From JALUUH01 sp964636675 (lineage in GTDB: Bacteria; Pseudomonadota; Gammaproteobacteria; S012-40): a stretch of DNA of 17,912 nucleotides. Below are positions 5,972-13,774 of the stretch, in pieces. Numbering within the stretch: the first letter of the stretch is position 1; the number at the start of each line of letters is the position of its first letter. The translations under genes and the position numbers were made by a program. Location of the stretch: assembly GCA_964636675.1 (NCBI GenBank), contig CAZWUO010000060.1, positions 1 to 17,912 of the forward strand, in the 5' to 3' direction. The notes beneath the pieces were generated by a model, which searched no databases, was not told the DNA's origin, and saw only the letters and a program-made list of their open reading frames with translations.

Positions 5972-6820
5972 TTAAGCAACCATCGCATTTTTTAATTTTT
6001 TTATGGCATTGTTTTCTAACTGCCTGATGCGCTCTGCGGAAATGCGATAATGATTAGCAAGGTCTTGCAGTGTTGATTTTTTATCGGCAATCCAGCGTTT
6101 TTGCAAAATGTCTTGGCTGCGGGCATCGAGTGTAGCCATTGCATCTTCGAGCTTGCTCAGGTTATGACTTCTCCAGTCACTGTTTTCCAATAATTCAGCA
6201 GGGTCTGCTTGTTTATCTTGCAGATAACTTGACGGAGAGATGAACTCATCATCACTCGCATCGGGAGCAGGGTCAAACGAGCTATCTTGTTGATTCATTC
6301 GTCCTTCCATCTGTCGTACAACTTCCGGACTAACGTTTAAATCCTTGGCGACTGCATTGACTTCAGCATTGCTAAACCAGCCCAGATGTTTTTTCGATTT
6401 ACGCAAATTGAAAAACATTTTGCGTTGGGCCTTGGTGGTTGCAACTTTAACAATCTTCCAGTTTTTTAGAATGAATTCGTGCATTTCAGCTCTTATCCAA
6501 TGCACGGCAAAAGAAATAAGACGTACACCTTGGTTTGGGTCAAAGCGTTTTACGGCCTTCATAAGGCCAATATTGCCTTCCTGGATTAAGTCACCTTGCG
6601 CAAGTCCATAGCCATTATAGCCACGTGCAACGTGAATCACTGATTTTAAATGGGCCATGACAAGTTTACGTGCAGCAAGCAGATCGTCTTGCTGTAGAAA
6701 TTTTTTGGCAAGTTCTTGTTCTTCTTCGGCAGTCAGTGAAGGAATTAGATTAACTGACTGGATATATTGCTCCAGATTGCCTTGTGGCGCCGCGTAGTTA
6801 ATCGCAAGTGTTTTGTCCAA
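5972..6820 (-). CDS. rpoH: RNA polymerase heat-shock sigma factor sigma-32
   Basis: The protein has 282 residues, the normal RpoH length. It directs core RNA polymerase to heat-shock promoters. Region 1.2 and the N-terminal 'QGNLEQYIQSVNLIPSL' are followed by region 2 ('DLIQEGNIGLMKAVKRFDP', about residues 77-95). The diagnostic RpoH box QRKMFFNLR is at residues 132-140, and a region 4.2 helix-turn-helix ('ISAERIRQLENNAIKKLKN') lies at the C-terminus. The start is TTG 6820: a GGAG ribosome-binding site sits six bases upstream, the family N-terminus fits, and there is no in-frame ATG nearby. The gene follows ftsX in the usual gammaproteobacterial order, but a 231-base gap with its own promoter and two CIRCE operators separates them, so heat control is likely at transcription. 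Confidence 0.96.
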   Translation of the reverse strand: MDKTLAINYAAPQGNLEQYIQSVNLIPSLTAEEEQELAKKFLQQDDLLAARKLVMAHLKSVIHVARGYNGYGLAQGDLIQEGNIGLMKAVKRFDPNQGVRLISFAVHWIRAEMHEFILKNWKIVKVATTKAQRKMFFNLRKSKKHLGWFSNAEVNAVAKDLNVSPEVVRQMEGRMNQQDSSFDPAPDASDDEFISPSSYLQDKQADPAELLENSDWRSHNLSKLEDAMATLDARSQDILQKRWIADKKSTLQDLANHYRISAERIRQLENNAIKKLKNAMVA

Positions 6821-6853
6821 TGTCGTCTCCGTAGGAATTTGATTAAGTTAATT

Positions 6854-6880
6854 TTAGCACTCTTGGGATTGGAGTGCCAA
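6854..6880 (-). promoter_or_regulatory. CIRCE operator 1 (HrcA binding site) upstream of rpoH
   Basis: TTAGCACTC, nine bases, then GAGTGCCAA: 17 of 18 arm positions match the CIRCE consensus TTAGCACTC-N9-GAGTGCTAA, with the exact 9-base spacer. It lies 33 bases before the rpoH start codon, in the likely 5' untranslated region. Confidence 0.88.
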
Positions 6881-6885
6881 TATTC

Positions 6886-6912
6886 CTAGCACTCATGGAG
6901 TTTGAGTGCTAA
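6886..6912 (-). promoter_or_regulatory. CIRCE operator 2 (HrcA binding site) at the rpoH transcription start
   Basis: CTAGCACTC, nine bases, then GAGTGCTAA: 17 of 18 arm positions match the consensus, again with a 9-base spacer. It is centred 32 bp from the first site, about three helical turns, and lies directly downstream of a TATACT -10 box, the classic position for HrcA repression. Confidence 0.9.
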
Positions 6913-6917
6913 AAGTC

Positions 6918-6945
6918 AGTATAGTTCATGAATTGTGTGGTACAA
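6918..6945 (-). promoter_or_regulatory. Probable sigma-70 promoter of rpoH
   Basis: On the minus strand a weak -35 TTGTAC (6945-6940), a 16-base spacer and a good -10 TATACT (6923-6918) place the transcript start near 6908-6911, inside CIRCE 2. No convincing sigma-32 (CTTGAA / CCCCAT) promoter was seen beside it. Confidence 0.5.
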
Positions 6946-7051
6946 GTGGATTATTCTAGGTTTAATGTAATATTATGATTTTATTGGTATTAATAAATAA
7001 TTATTAATAAGTCTAGCTGGAGAAAATAGCGTTTTTGGGGTCGAGGTGAGG

Positions 7052-8035
7052 CTATAGATTCAATTCGTGCAAGTAGCGCGAGACTGCGACCCAAGATCCG
7101 CCAAACCCTAGTAGCGTTCCGGTGATAATGAGGGTAAGGCCGTCAATAAGGTTAAGGCTGAGGAGGGTGAGCTGGCTATCAAACATCTGGGCCAGGTCGG
7201 TGATATGGGTTTGCAGGTAACTTATTGAAATAACAACTATTATTATCGAGACCAGTCCTCCGAAAAAACCATAGAATATACCGCTGTAAATAAACGGACG
7301 GCGTACAAAGCTATCGGTAGCCCCAACAAGCTTGCTAATTTCAATTTCGTCTTTATAACTTTGGCTCATGAGTCGAATGGTATTGCCCACCATCATGATG
7401 ACCGCAATGATTAAAAAGATAGTGATGACAAGGGCTGTCTGTTTTATGAGCTTAATTATGCCAAGTAAACATTCGAGCCAGTGCAAATCCGCCTGCGCAA
7501 TTTTAACGAGAGGCAGCGCGGATAACTCAAGTATGAGCTGGTTAAACGCGTCTTTATCGATAAATTCTCGATGCACGGTGACGAGTATCACGGCAGGTAG
7601 TGGGTTGTCGGACAATTGGCTAAGCGCATCTCCTATTTCAGCATCTTGCTGAAATTCTTTAAGGGCATCATCCGGAGAAATAAAAGAGGTAGTGGCGACT
7701 TCTTTTCGGCGTTTGATGTCACTGGCGAGGCTGGCGACATGTTGCAAGGATACGTCTTGCTCCATATACAGCGTAATTTGCGCACTGGATTCCATGCTTG
7801 GCGCAATTTGCTCGGCATTTTTAACCGCAACTTGCAACGCGGCCGGGAGGGTTAGCGCGATACCAATAACAAATACAGTCATTACGCTGCCCAGTCTACC
7901 TTGCAAAAATCGCTTAAGGCCTGCGCGCAGCGCAAATTTATGCATAAAAAAATATTGCGCGAACCAACTTCTATTTTGCGAGTTTTTACCTGCCCCGATT
8001 TTGCTGCTTCTGTTTGATCTATGTTTGCTTAGCAT
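7052..8035 (-). CDS. ftsX: Cell-division ABC transporter permease-like protein FtsX
   Basis: The protein has 327 residues. FtsX with FtsE forms an inner-membrane complex that controls cell-wall hydrolases at the divisome and does not move a known substrate. The layout is the family's: a basic cytoplasmic N-terminus, a first membrane segment at about 50-68 ('SVMTVFVIGIALTLPAAL'), a periplasmic loop domain of about 120 residues, then three C-terminal membrane segments near 200-220, 249-273 and 297-317. The coupling motif 'DEIEISKLVGATDSFVRRPF' lies before the third segment. It starts three bases after the ftsE stop (TAAgccATG), so it is surely cotranscribed. An internal Met at residue 31 is an alternative start, but ATG 8035 fits the tight spacing. 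Confidence 0.95.
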   Translation of the reverse strand: MLSKHRSNRSSKIGAGKNSQNRSWFAQYFFMHKFALRAGLKRFLQGRLGSVMTVFVIGIALTLPAALQVAVKNAEQIAPSMESSAQITLYMEQDVSLQHVASLASDIKRRKEVATTSFISPDDALKEFQQDAEIGDALSQLSDNPLPAVILVTVHREFIDKDAFNQLILELSALPLVKIAQADLHWLECLLGIIKLIKQTALVITIFLIIAVIMMVGNTIRLMSQSYKDEIEISKLVGATDSFVRRPFIYSGIFYGFFGGLVSIIIVVISISYLQTHITDLAQMFDSQLTLLSLNLIDGLTLIITGTLLGFGGSWVAVSRYLHELNL

Positions 8036-8038
8036 GGC

Positions 8039-8728
8039 TTATCCGGTTGGTATAGCAGTGGATTTTGAGGAGTCTGTTAAGCTCATATGACCTGCGTTGA
8101 GTTCCATATGGCGATGCGGCAATTGTTTGATGAGTTCTAAATCATGGGTAGCAATGAGCATAGTTACCCCGACGGTATTGAATCTAACGAATAGGTTCAT
8201 GATCTCACGAGATAAGTCAGGGTCGAGATTGCCGGTAGGTTCATCCGCAAGAATGACTTTAGGCTTGGATACAATTGCACGTGCGATACTGACGCGCTGT
8301 TGTTCACCACCTGACAGGGTAATAGGGTTGGCTTTTTCGCGATTTAATAAGCCGACTTGATCGAGTGACGCCCGTACACGGCGTGCGATATCCGCGGAGC
8401 CATAGCCGGAAACCACAAGCGGTAAGGCTACGTTATGGAATACACTACGGTCTCCGAGTAGCATGGGATTTTGGAAGATGACGCCTATTTTTCTGCGCAG
8501 TAACGGGATTTTCCTGCGTGGAATATGTACAACGTTTTGTTGTTCGAAAAAGACGTTACCGCTACTGGCGGTTTCGATCAGCGCAATGAGTTTTAATAAG
8601 GTCGTTTTTCCAGCGCCGGAGTGCCCGGTTAAGAAGGCCATTTCACCTTTTTTGAGATAAAAGCTGACGTTTTTTAAGGCCTCATGCCCGCCCGGATATT
8701 TTTTTCGGACATGGTCAAATTGAATCAT
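8039..8728 (-). CDS. ftsE: Cell-division ATP-binding protein FtsE
   Basis: The protein has 229 residues. This is the cytoplasmic ATPase of the FtsEX complex, which couples ATP hydrolysis to activation of peptidoglycan amidases. All ABC motifs are intact: Walker A GHSGAGKTT (residues 35-43), a Q-loop 'GVIFQNPMLLGDRSV', signature LSGGEQQR, Walker B 'VILADEPTGNLDP' and the switch His in 'LIATHDLEL'. The ATG overlaps the ftsY TGA by four bases (ATGA), and ftsX follows after three bases, so the three genes form one tightly coupled unit. Confidence 0.97.
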   Translation of the reverse strand: MIQFDHVRKKYPGGHEALKNVSFYLKKGEMAFLTGHSGAGKTTLLKLIALIETASSGNVFFEQQNVVHIPRRKIPLLRRKIGVIFQNPMLLGDRSVFHNVALPLVVSGYGSADIARRVRASLDQVGLLNREKANPITLSGGEQQRVSIARAIVSKPKVILADEPTGNLDPDLSREIMNLFVRFNTVGVTMLIATHDLELIKQLPHRHMELNAGHMSLTDSSKSTAIPTG

Positions 8729-9708
8729 TTTTGCTCGGGTTCCATAAGAGCATCTACAAAATCTTCGGCATTGAATTCGCGTAAGTCATCCGCTTGTTCG
8801 CCGACCCCGATAAACCTTACGGGAATCCCCGTTCGATTGGCCATTGCGAAGACGATTCCGCCTTTTGCAGTGCCATCGAGCTTGGTGAGTGTCATGCCGG
8901 TTAAACCCACAGCCTCATTAAAAAACTTAGCTTGGGATAAGGCATTTTGACCCGTGCCAGCGTCGACGACTAACATGATTTCATGCGGTGCTGTCGCATC
9001 AGTTTTACCGATGACACGCTTGATTTTTTTCAATTCTTCCATAAGGTTGGATTGAGTGTGTAAACGCCCGGCGGTATCCGCGATAAGGATATCCACTTGT
9101 TTTGCTTTGGCTGCTTCATAAGCATCAAAGAGTACGGCGGCTGAATCTGCGCCGCTGTGTTGCGCGATAACGGGCACATTATTGCGCTCGCCCCATGCTT
9201 GTAATTGCTCAACGGCGGCGGCTCTGAAGGTATCGCCGGCAGCGAGCATGACTGTTTTGCCTTCCGCGAGGTAGCGCTTGGCAAGCTTGCCTATTGTGGT
9301 TGTTTTTCCAACGCCATTAACGCCTACCATAAGAATGACAAAGGGTTTTTCACCGGTTATTTCTAAGGGCTTAGCAACTGGTTTGAGGATTGCTGTTAAA
9401 TCCTCTTTAAGCGCGTGCAACAATACGCTACTGTCTTTGAGTTGATTACGGGCGAGGCGCTGAGTCATTACAGCGACAATTTGCTGAGTTGCTTCGACAC
9501 CAATATCCGCGGTGAGCAACAGGGTTTCTAGCTCTTCTAGTGTGTCGTTATCAATTTGCTTTTTGCCCAATAATGAATTAGCTAGCCCTGTTGTGAAGCT
9601 TTGTCGTGTTTTGCTTAAGCCATTTTTTAGCCGGGAGAAAAAGCCAGTTTCTGTTGTCTCAGGGGTGCTCTCATTAGGAGGGGATTTTTTTTTCTTGAAT
9701 CCAAACAT
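8725..9708 (-). CDS. ftsY: Signal recognition particle receptor FtsY
   Basis: The protein has 327 residues. FtsY is the SRP receptor GTPase that docks ribosome-nascent chain complexes at the inner membrane. The N domain starts near residue 25, and the G domain has 'GVNGVGKTTTIGKLAKRYL' (P-loop), 'GDTFRAAAVEQL', 'IADTAGR' and 'TKLDGTAKGG'. The acidic A domain, long in E. coli (497-residue FtsY), is almost absent here; only about 25 Lys/Glu-rich residues precede the N domain, as in many other bacteria. The start ATG 9708 is preceded by AGAGGA about 14 bases upstream, an unusually long spacing. An inverted repeat lies across this leader. Confidence 0.96.
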   Translation of the reverse strand: MFGFKKKKSPPNESTPETTETGFFSRLKNGLSKTRQSFTTGLANSLLGKKQIDNDTLEELETLLLTADIGVEATQQIVAVMTQRLARNQLKDSSVLLHALKEDLTAILKPVAKPLEITGEKPFVILMVGVNGVGKTTTIGKLAKRYLAEGKTVMLAAGDTFRAAAVEQLQAWGERNNVPVIAQHSGADSAAVLFDAYEAAKAKQVDILIADTAGRLHTQSNLMEELKKIKRVIGKTDATAPHEIMLVVDAGTGQNALSQAKFFNEAVGLTGMTLTKLDGTAKGGIVFAMANRTGIPVRFIGVGEQADDLREFNAEDFVDALMEPEQK

Positions 9709-9710
9709 GG

Positions 9711-9758
9711 TTGTAGGTACTTTCCTCTGGGTTTAGATGTGTATAGTACCACCTACAA
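9711..9758 (-). repeat. Inverted repeat in the ftsY leader
   Basis: TTGTAGGT (9711-9718) and ACCTACAA (9751-9758) pair perfectly. On the minus-strand transcript they would form a stem ending two bases before the ftsY ATG, with the AGAGGA ribosome-binding sequence in the loop. It may be a leader hairpin or an operator; neither is proven. Confidence 0.35.
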
Positions 9759-9861
9759 GGTAGCATTTAAAAAGCTTGTTAAATAGACAGTTATCAGCGC
9801 CTAATCAGGCGGCCATAGGGATGGGTGTAGGGCGTTGATATCAATTAAAATAGGACGGAAA

Positions 9862-11289
9862 ATGAACAAAAAATATTTATTCAGCATATTGTTGTTACTT
9901 TTCGCGCTGACATTATCAGCATGCGCGACCCAAAATTTGCATATACCGGCCAATTTTGCAAAACCGGTTAAGCATTATCCTCAATATCAGCTACATGAAA
10001 AAACCCTGAGCAATGGTTTAAAAATTATCGTCAAAGAAGACCACAGGGCGCCCGTCGTGGTTTCTCAAATTTGGTATAAGGTCGGCAGTAGTTATGAATC
10101 GAATGGCTTAACGGGTTTGTCACATGTGTTAGAACACATGATGTTTAAGGGTACGGAAACGTTAGAACCGAATGAGTTTTCAAAAATAATAGCCGCAAAT
10201 GGCGGACGGGAAAATGCTTTTACCGGTCGCGATTACACCGCGTATTTCCAAACGATGGAGCGAACTCGGTTTCCGGTAAGCTTTCGTTTAGAAGCCGATC
10301 GCATGCGCAACCTGGTACTTGATGCAGAAGAGTTTGCCAAGGAAATTAAAGTCGTGATGGAAGAGCGGCGGATGCGCACGGAGGACAATCCCCAGCGCCT
10401 TACCTATGAGCAGTTTAATTCAGCAGCCTATGTCAACAGTCCGTATAACATTCCGGTGATTGGTTGGATGCAAGATCTCGAAAGTATGCACATCGAGGAT
10501 TTGCAAACCTGGTATCAGTATTGGTATGCACCGAATAACGCCACGCTGGTGGTAGCGGGGGATGTAAAGCCCGAAGAAATATTTGCTGAAGCAGAAAAAT
10601 ATTTTGGCGATATTAAACCGAGTCATGTGCCAGTGCCTAAGCCGCAACAAGAGATACGCCAGATTGGCGAACGCCGTATTGTAGTAAAAGCACCTGCACA
10701 GGTTCCGTTTTTAATCATGGGATATAAAGTTCCGACGATTAAAAATGCCGCCGAAGAATGGGAGCCGTATGCGCTTGATGTGCTTGGAAGTGTGTTAGAC
10801 GGTGGCAATAGTGCGCGTTTTACAGAAGCATTGATAAGGGTCGAGCAAGTTGCTAGCTCGGTGGGTGCAGGGTATGACGCATTCACTCCAAGACAAGAAA
10901 TTTATACGTTTTCTGGAACGCCTGCTCAAGGAAAAACAGTGCAGCAGCTGGAAGCCGCGATCAAAGAGCAATTGGATAAATTAAAAACCGAACGGGTTAC
11001 TGATAAAGAGTTATCACGGGTTAAAGCGCAGACGGTTGCCGGCAAGGTATACCAAAAAGACTCGGTGTTTTATGCTGCAATGACTATTGGAATGTTAGAA
11101 ACAATTGGAATTAATTGGCAGCTCGGTGAGGAATATGAAAACAATATTAAAAAAGTGACGGCGGAGCAAGTGCAGGCAGTGGCAAAAAAATATTTTATTG
11201 ATGATGTGCTGACTGTCGCGGTGTTAAATCCCCAGAAGATTACGCAAAGCCGAGTTTCACGTATAGGAGGTGGTCGTCATGCGCGTTAG
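9862..11289 (+). CDS. M16 family zinc metallopeptidase, lipoprotein (catalytic subunit)
   Basis: The protein has 475 residues. ATG 9862 is chosen because it starts a lipoprotein signal (MNKKYLFSILLLLFALTLSA, then Cys21 in the lipobox LSAC) and follows an AGGACGGA ribosome-binding sequence. The inverted zinc motif HVLEH is at residues 88-92, and the third zinc ligand, Glu168, lies 76 residues beyond in 'VVMEERRMRTED', exactly the M16 spacing. The enzyme should therefore be active. Being lipid-anchored, it probably works in the periplasm on peptides or unfolded protein pieces. It overlaps the next gene, a non-catalytic M16 protein, by 11 bases. Such pairs form heterodimers in some proteobacteria, the other partner supplying an Arg/Tyr substrate-binding motif. 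Confidence 0.92.
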   Translation: MNKKYLFSILLLLFALTLSACATQNLHIPANFAKPVKHYPQYQLHEKTLSNGLKIIVKEDHRAPVVVSQIWYKVGSSYESNGLTGLSHVLEHMMFKGTETLEPNEFSKIIAANGGRENAFTGRDYTAYFQTMERTRFPVSFRLEADRMRNLVLDAEEFAKEIKVVMEERRMRTEDNPQRLTYEQFNSAAYVNSPYNIPVIGWMQDLESMHIEDLQTWYQYWYAPNNATLVVAGDVKPEEIFAEAEKYFGDIKPSHVPVPKPQQEIRQIGERRIVVKAPAQVPFLIMGYKVPTIKNAAEEWEPYALDVLGSVLDGGNSARFTEALIRVEQVASSVGAGYDAFTPRQEIYTFSGTPAQGKTVQQLEAAIKEQLDKLKTERVTDKELSRVKAQTVAGKVYQKDSVFYAAMTIGMLETIGINWQLGEEYENNIKKVTAEQVQAVAKKYFIDDVLTVAVLNPQKITQSRVSRIGGGRHAR

Positions 11290-12598
11290 TTTTATTGTCG
11301 TTTTATTTTTTGGTTTGGTTAATGGTGTCTTAGCAACGCCTAATATTCAAACCTGGACAACATCGAATGGTGCTCGTGTATTATTTGTAGAAGCACATGA
11401 GTTGCCTATGCTTGATGTGCGTGTTGTATTTGATGCGGGTGCTGCCAGAGACGCCGTTACGCCAGGCGTTGCGTTGATGACCAATGCCATGTTGCCCGAG
11501 GGTGCTGGTAATTTGAATGCAAATGAATTAGCCAGTCGTTTTGAGGGTGTAGGCGCCAGTTTTGGTAATAGCAGTCATCGGGATATGTCGGTATTTAGTT
11601 TTCGCTCATTGATCGACAAAGCTTGGTTAGATCAGGCGATAGATACATTTTCGATGATTCTACAAAAACCAACTTTTCCTAAGAATGCTTTTGATCGTGA
11701 AATTAAGCGTTTATTAGTCGCTCTGGAGCAAAAAAAGCAATCTCCTGATGCGATTTCCAGCGAGAATATGTATAAAGCCATATTTGGCGATCATCCATAT
11801 GCGTTGTTACCTGAAGGTACGCCTGAAAGCGCGAAAAAATTAAGGACTGAAGATTTAAAGGCTTTTTATAAAAAATACATCGTAGGGAAAAATGCAGTGG
11901 TGGCTATGGTTGGCGATTTAACGACTGAACAGGCGAAAAAGATCTCCGAGCAAGTGGTTGGTGGATTACCGGCTGGAGCGAAAGCCTCTCGTTTGCCTGC
12001 AGTAAAAGCCTTGACGAAAGCAGAGATGATTAAAATAGACTTCCCTTCATCACAAACCAAAATTTTATTAGCACAGCCTGGTGTACGTAGAGGTGATCCA
12101 GATTATTTTCCATTATATGTGGGGAATCATGTGTTAGGTGGCAGTGGGCTAGTCTCTATTTTGAGTAACGAAATTCGTGAAAAAAGAGGCTTGTCATACA
12201 GTTCATACAGCTACTTTTCGCCGATGCGTGTTGCCGGGCCGTTTATTGTAGGTTTAGGAACAAAAAACGAATCCAGAGATGAAGCATTGCAAGTCATGCG
12301 AGATACACTGAGGAAATTTGTTGCAGAAGGGATAACGGAAGAGCAGTTAATCGCAGCCAAGCAAAACTTAACCGGTGGTTTTGCATTGCGACTTGCCAGT
12401 AATAAAAAGATTGTTGATAATTTATCGGCGATAGGTTTTTATGCGTTGCCGTTGGATTATCTAGATCAATATATTAACAAAGTAGAAGCGGTTACTTTGG
12501 CGCAAGTAAAAGATGCGTTCCAGCGTCGAATTCATCCAGATAAAATGGTAACGGTGATGGTTGGTGGCGAACAAACACAAGAAGTCTCAGCAAACTAA
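11279..12598 (+). CDS. M16 family peptidase-like protein, non-catalytic partner subunit
   Basis: The protein has 439 residues. ATG 11279 follows AGGAGG at 11265-11270 and gives a signal peptide (MRVSFIVVLFFGLVNGVLA). The M16 fold is clear ('WTTSNGARVLFVEAHELPML' opening, 'YKAIFGDHPYALLPEGTPES', 'KNAVVAMVGDLT'). At the zinc site HxxEH is replaced by 'LMTNA' in 'GVALMTNAMLPEG', so no zinc or catalysis is expected. The C-terminal half keeps 'EIREKRGLSYSSYSYFSP', the Arg/Tyr substrate-binding region. This matches the RY subunit of two-subunit M16B peptidases. It overlaps the catalytic subunit gene by 11 bases and the next gene by 38, so expression is coupled. Confidence 0.9.
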   Translation: MRVSFIVVLFFGLVNGVLATPNIQTWTTSNGARVLFVEAHELPMLDVRVVFDAGAARDAVTPGVALMTNAMLPEGAGNLNANELASRFEGVGASFGNSSHRDMSVFSFRSLIDKAWLDQAIDTFSMILQKPTFPKNAFDREIKRLLVALEQKKQSPDAISSENMYKAIFGDHPYALLPEGTPESAKKLRTEDLKAFYKKYIVGKNAVVAMVGDLTTEQAKKISEQVVGGLPAGAKASRLPAVKALTKAEMIKIDFPSSQTKILLAQPGVRRGDPDYFPLYVGNHVLGGSGLVSILSNEIREKRGLSYSSYSYFSPMRVAGPFIVGLGTKNESRDEALQVMRDTLRKFVAEGITEEQLIAAKQNLTGGFALRLASNKKIVDNLSAIGFYALPLDYLDQYINKVEAVTLAQVKDAFQRRIHPDKMVTVMVGGEQTQEVSAN

Positions 12599-13160
12599 TA
12601 CGTTACGAATTATTGCAGGGCGTTGGCGTGGTAGACAGCTGGTTTTTGCAGATGTCCCAGGTTTGCGCCCGACTGCCGATAGGATTCGGGAAACCTTGTT
12701 TAATTGGTTGCAATCCGAGGTACCTGGTTCGCGTTGTTTGGATTTGTTTTCGGGAAGTGGGGCCTTAGGCCTGGAAGCTTTATCTCGTGGGGCGGCGCAG
12801 GTTACGTTTTTGGAAAAAGCTCCGGCTGCGATCGAAGTGTTAGCGAGGCAATTGAGTCTATTACAGGCACACAAGGAAGCGAAGGTTATGCGTATTGATG
12901 CCCTTGAATATTTAGCAACTCCACCTGATTCAGCATTTGACCTGGTTTTTCTTGATCCTCCCTTTAATGAAAATCTGTGGCAAATTTGTTGTGAAAAATT
13001 GCATCGTGGACGATACTTGAAGCCAGGTGCTTTAATTTATATCGAACAAGATAAGAAGTCCCCCATTCTCGATTTACCGCAAAACTGGGAAGTCGTTAAG
13101 CAAAAGACCGCGGGTAATGTATGTTTTCAGTTGGTTAAAGCAGCCCTTAAGACAAAATAG
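12561..13160 (+). CDS. rsmD: 16S rRNA (guanine-966-N2)-methyltransferase RsmD
   Basis: The protein has 199 residues. RsmD methylates G966 of 16S rRNA using S-adenosylmethionine. Visible are the family start 'LRIIAGRWRGRQL', 'GLRPTADRIRETLFNWL', SAM motif I 'CLDLFSGSGALGLEALSRGA' and the catalytic 'DLVFLDPPF'. No in-frame ATG exists between an upstream TGA (12555-12557) and the conserved region, so translation starts at TTG 12561 or GTG 12564, both inside the end of the M16 gene; the exact choice is uncertain. The 38-base overlap implies coupled translation. coaD follows after 87 bases, an order common in gammaproteobacteria. Confidence 0.93.
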   Translation: MVANKHKKSQQTNTLRIIAGRWRGRQLVFADVPGLRPTADRIRETLFNWLQSEVPGSRCLDLFSGSGALGLEALSRGAAQVTFLEKAPAAIEVLARQLSLLQAHKEAKVMRIDALEYLATPPDSAFDLVFLDPPFNENLWQICCEKLHRGRYLKPGALIYIEQDKKSPILDLPQNWEVVKQKTAGNVCFQLVKAALKTK

Positions 13161-13188
13161 TTCGGTTCTTTATTAAATGCATTAAATC

Positions 13189-13215
13189 TAGATTTTGCCG
13201 TCAACCGCTGGTATC
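13189..13215 (+). repeat. Copy A of a short intergenic repeat (TAGATTTTGCCGT leader)
   Basis: TAGATTTTGCCGT at 13189-13201 recurs exactly at 15812-15824. The next 14 bases of each copy match at 8 positions, including CGxTGGTxTC. Both copies lie just after a gene end on the same strand (rsmD and ggt). It may belong to a dispersed repeat family. Confidence 0.4.
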
Positions 13216-13247
13216 GTGAGCAGAATAAGCTTGCATAGGAAATTCTA

Positions 13248-13727
13248 ATGACAGTCGTTGCTGTATACCCCGGAACCTTTGATCCGATAACAAATGGTCA
13301 TGCTGATTTGATTAAACGTGCCTCTAAACTGTTCGACAAGGTGATCGTTGCAATTGCAAAAAACCCGAGCAAAAAACCTTATTTTTCATTAGAAGAAAGA
13401 GTGAATTTGGCGACGCCTATTGCTATGAAATTTCCTAATGTGGAGATTACCGGATTTGATAGTTTATTGGTGCATTTTGTAAAAGCGAGCTCTGCACAAG
13501 TTATTTTACGCGGTTTACGTGCATTGTCCGATTTTGAGTATGAATTCCAGCTAGCCGGCATGAATCGGCGTTTAGACCCGGAAATAGAAACTGTGTTTAT
13601 GACGCCTGCGGAGAAATATGCATATATTTCATCGAGTCTGGTTAAAGAAATATCGATTCTCGGAGGAGATGTTTCTGAGTTTGTTGATGCAAAAGTTATG
13701 GCTGCAATGCGGCAAAAAATGGGATAA
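13248..13727 (+). CDS. coaD: Phosphopantetheine adenylyltransferase
   Basis: The protein has 159 residues, the standard length. CoaD transfers AMP from ATP to 4'-phosphopantetheine, the penultimate step of coenzyme A synthesis, in the cytoplasm. The nucleotidyltransferase motif is intact: Thr10 and His18 in 'YPGTFDPITNGHADL'. Also visible are 'ILRGLRALSDFEYEFQLAGM' and the 'YISSSLVKEI' ATP-binding motif near residues 125-134. An AGGAAA element lies about six bases before the ATG. The ferredoxin gene follows after 47 bases on the same strand. Confidence 0.97.
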   Translation: MTVVAVYPGTFDPITNGHADLIKRASKLFDKVIVAIAKNPSKKPYFSLEERVNLATPIAMKFPNVEITGFDSLLVHFVKASSAQVILRGLRALSDFEYEFQLAGMNRRLDPEIETVFMTPAEKYAYISSSLVKEISILGGDVSEFVDAKVMAAMRQKMG

Positions 13728-13774
13728 AATTCGCGCAGCTTCACTTTGTAAGACTTTCGATATTGAGAAAAACC

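Noticed and set aside
9798..9811. CGCCT/AGGCG hairpin between ftsY and the M16 gene as a terminator
   Set aside because: The stem is five base pairs with no T-run on either strand, and the two genes are divergent.
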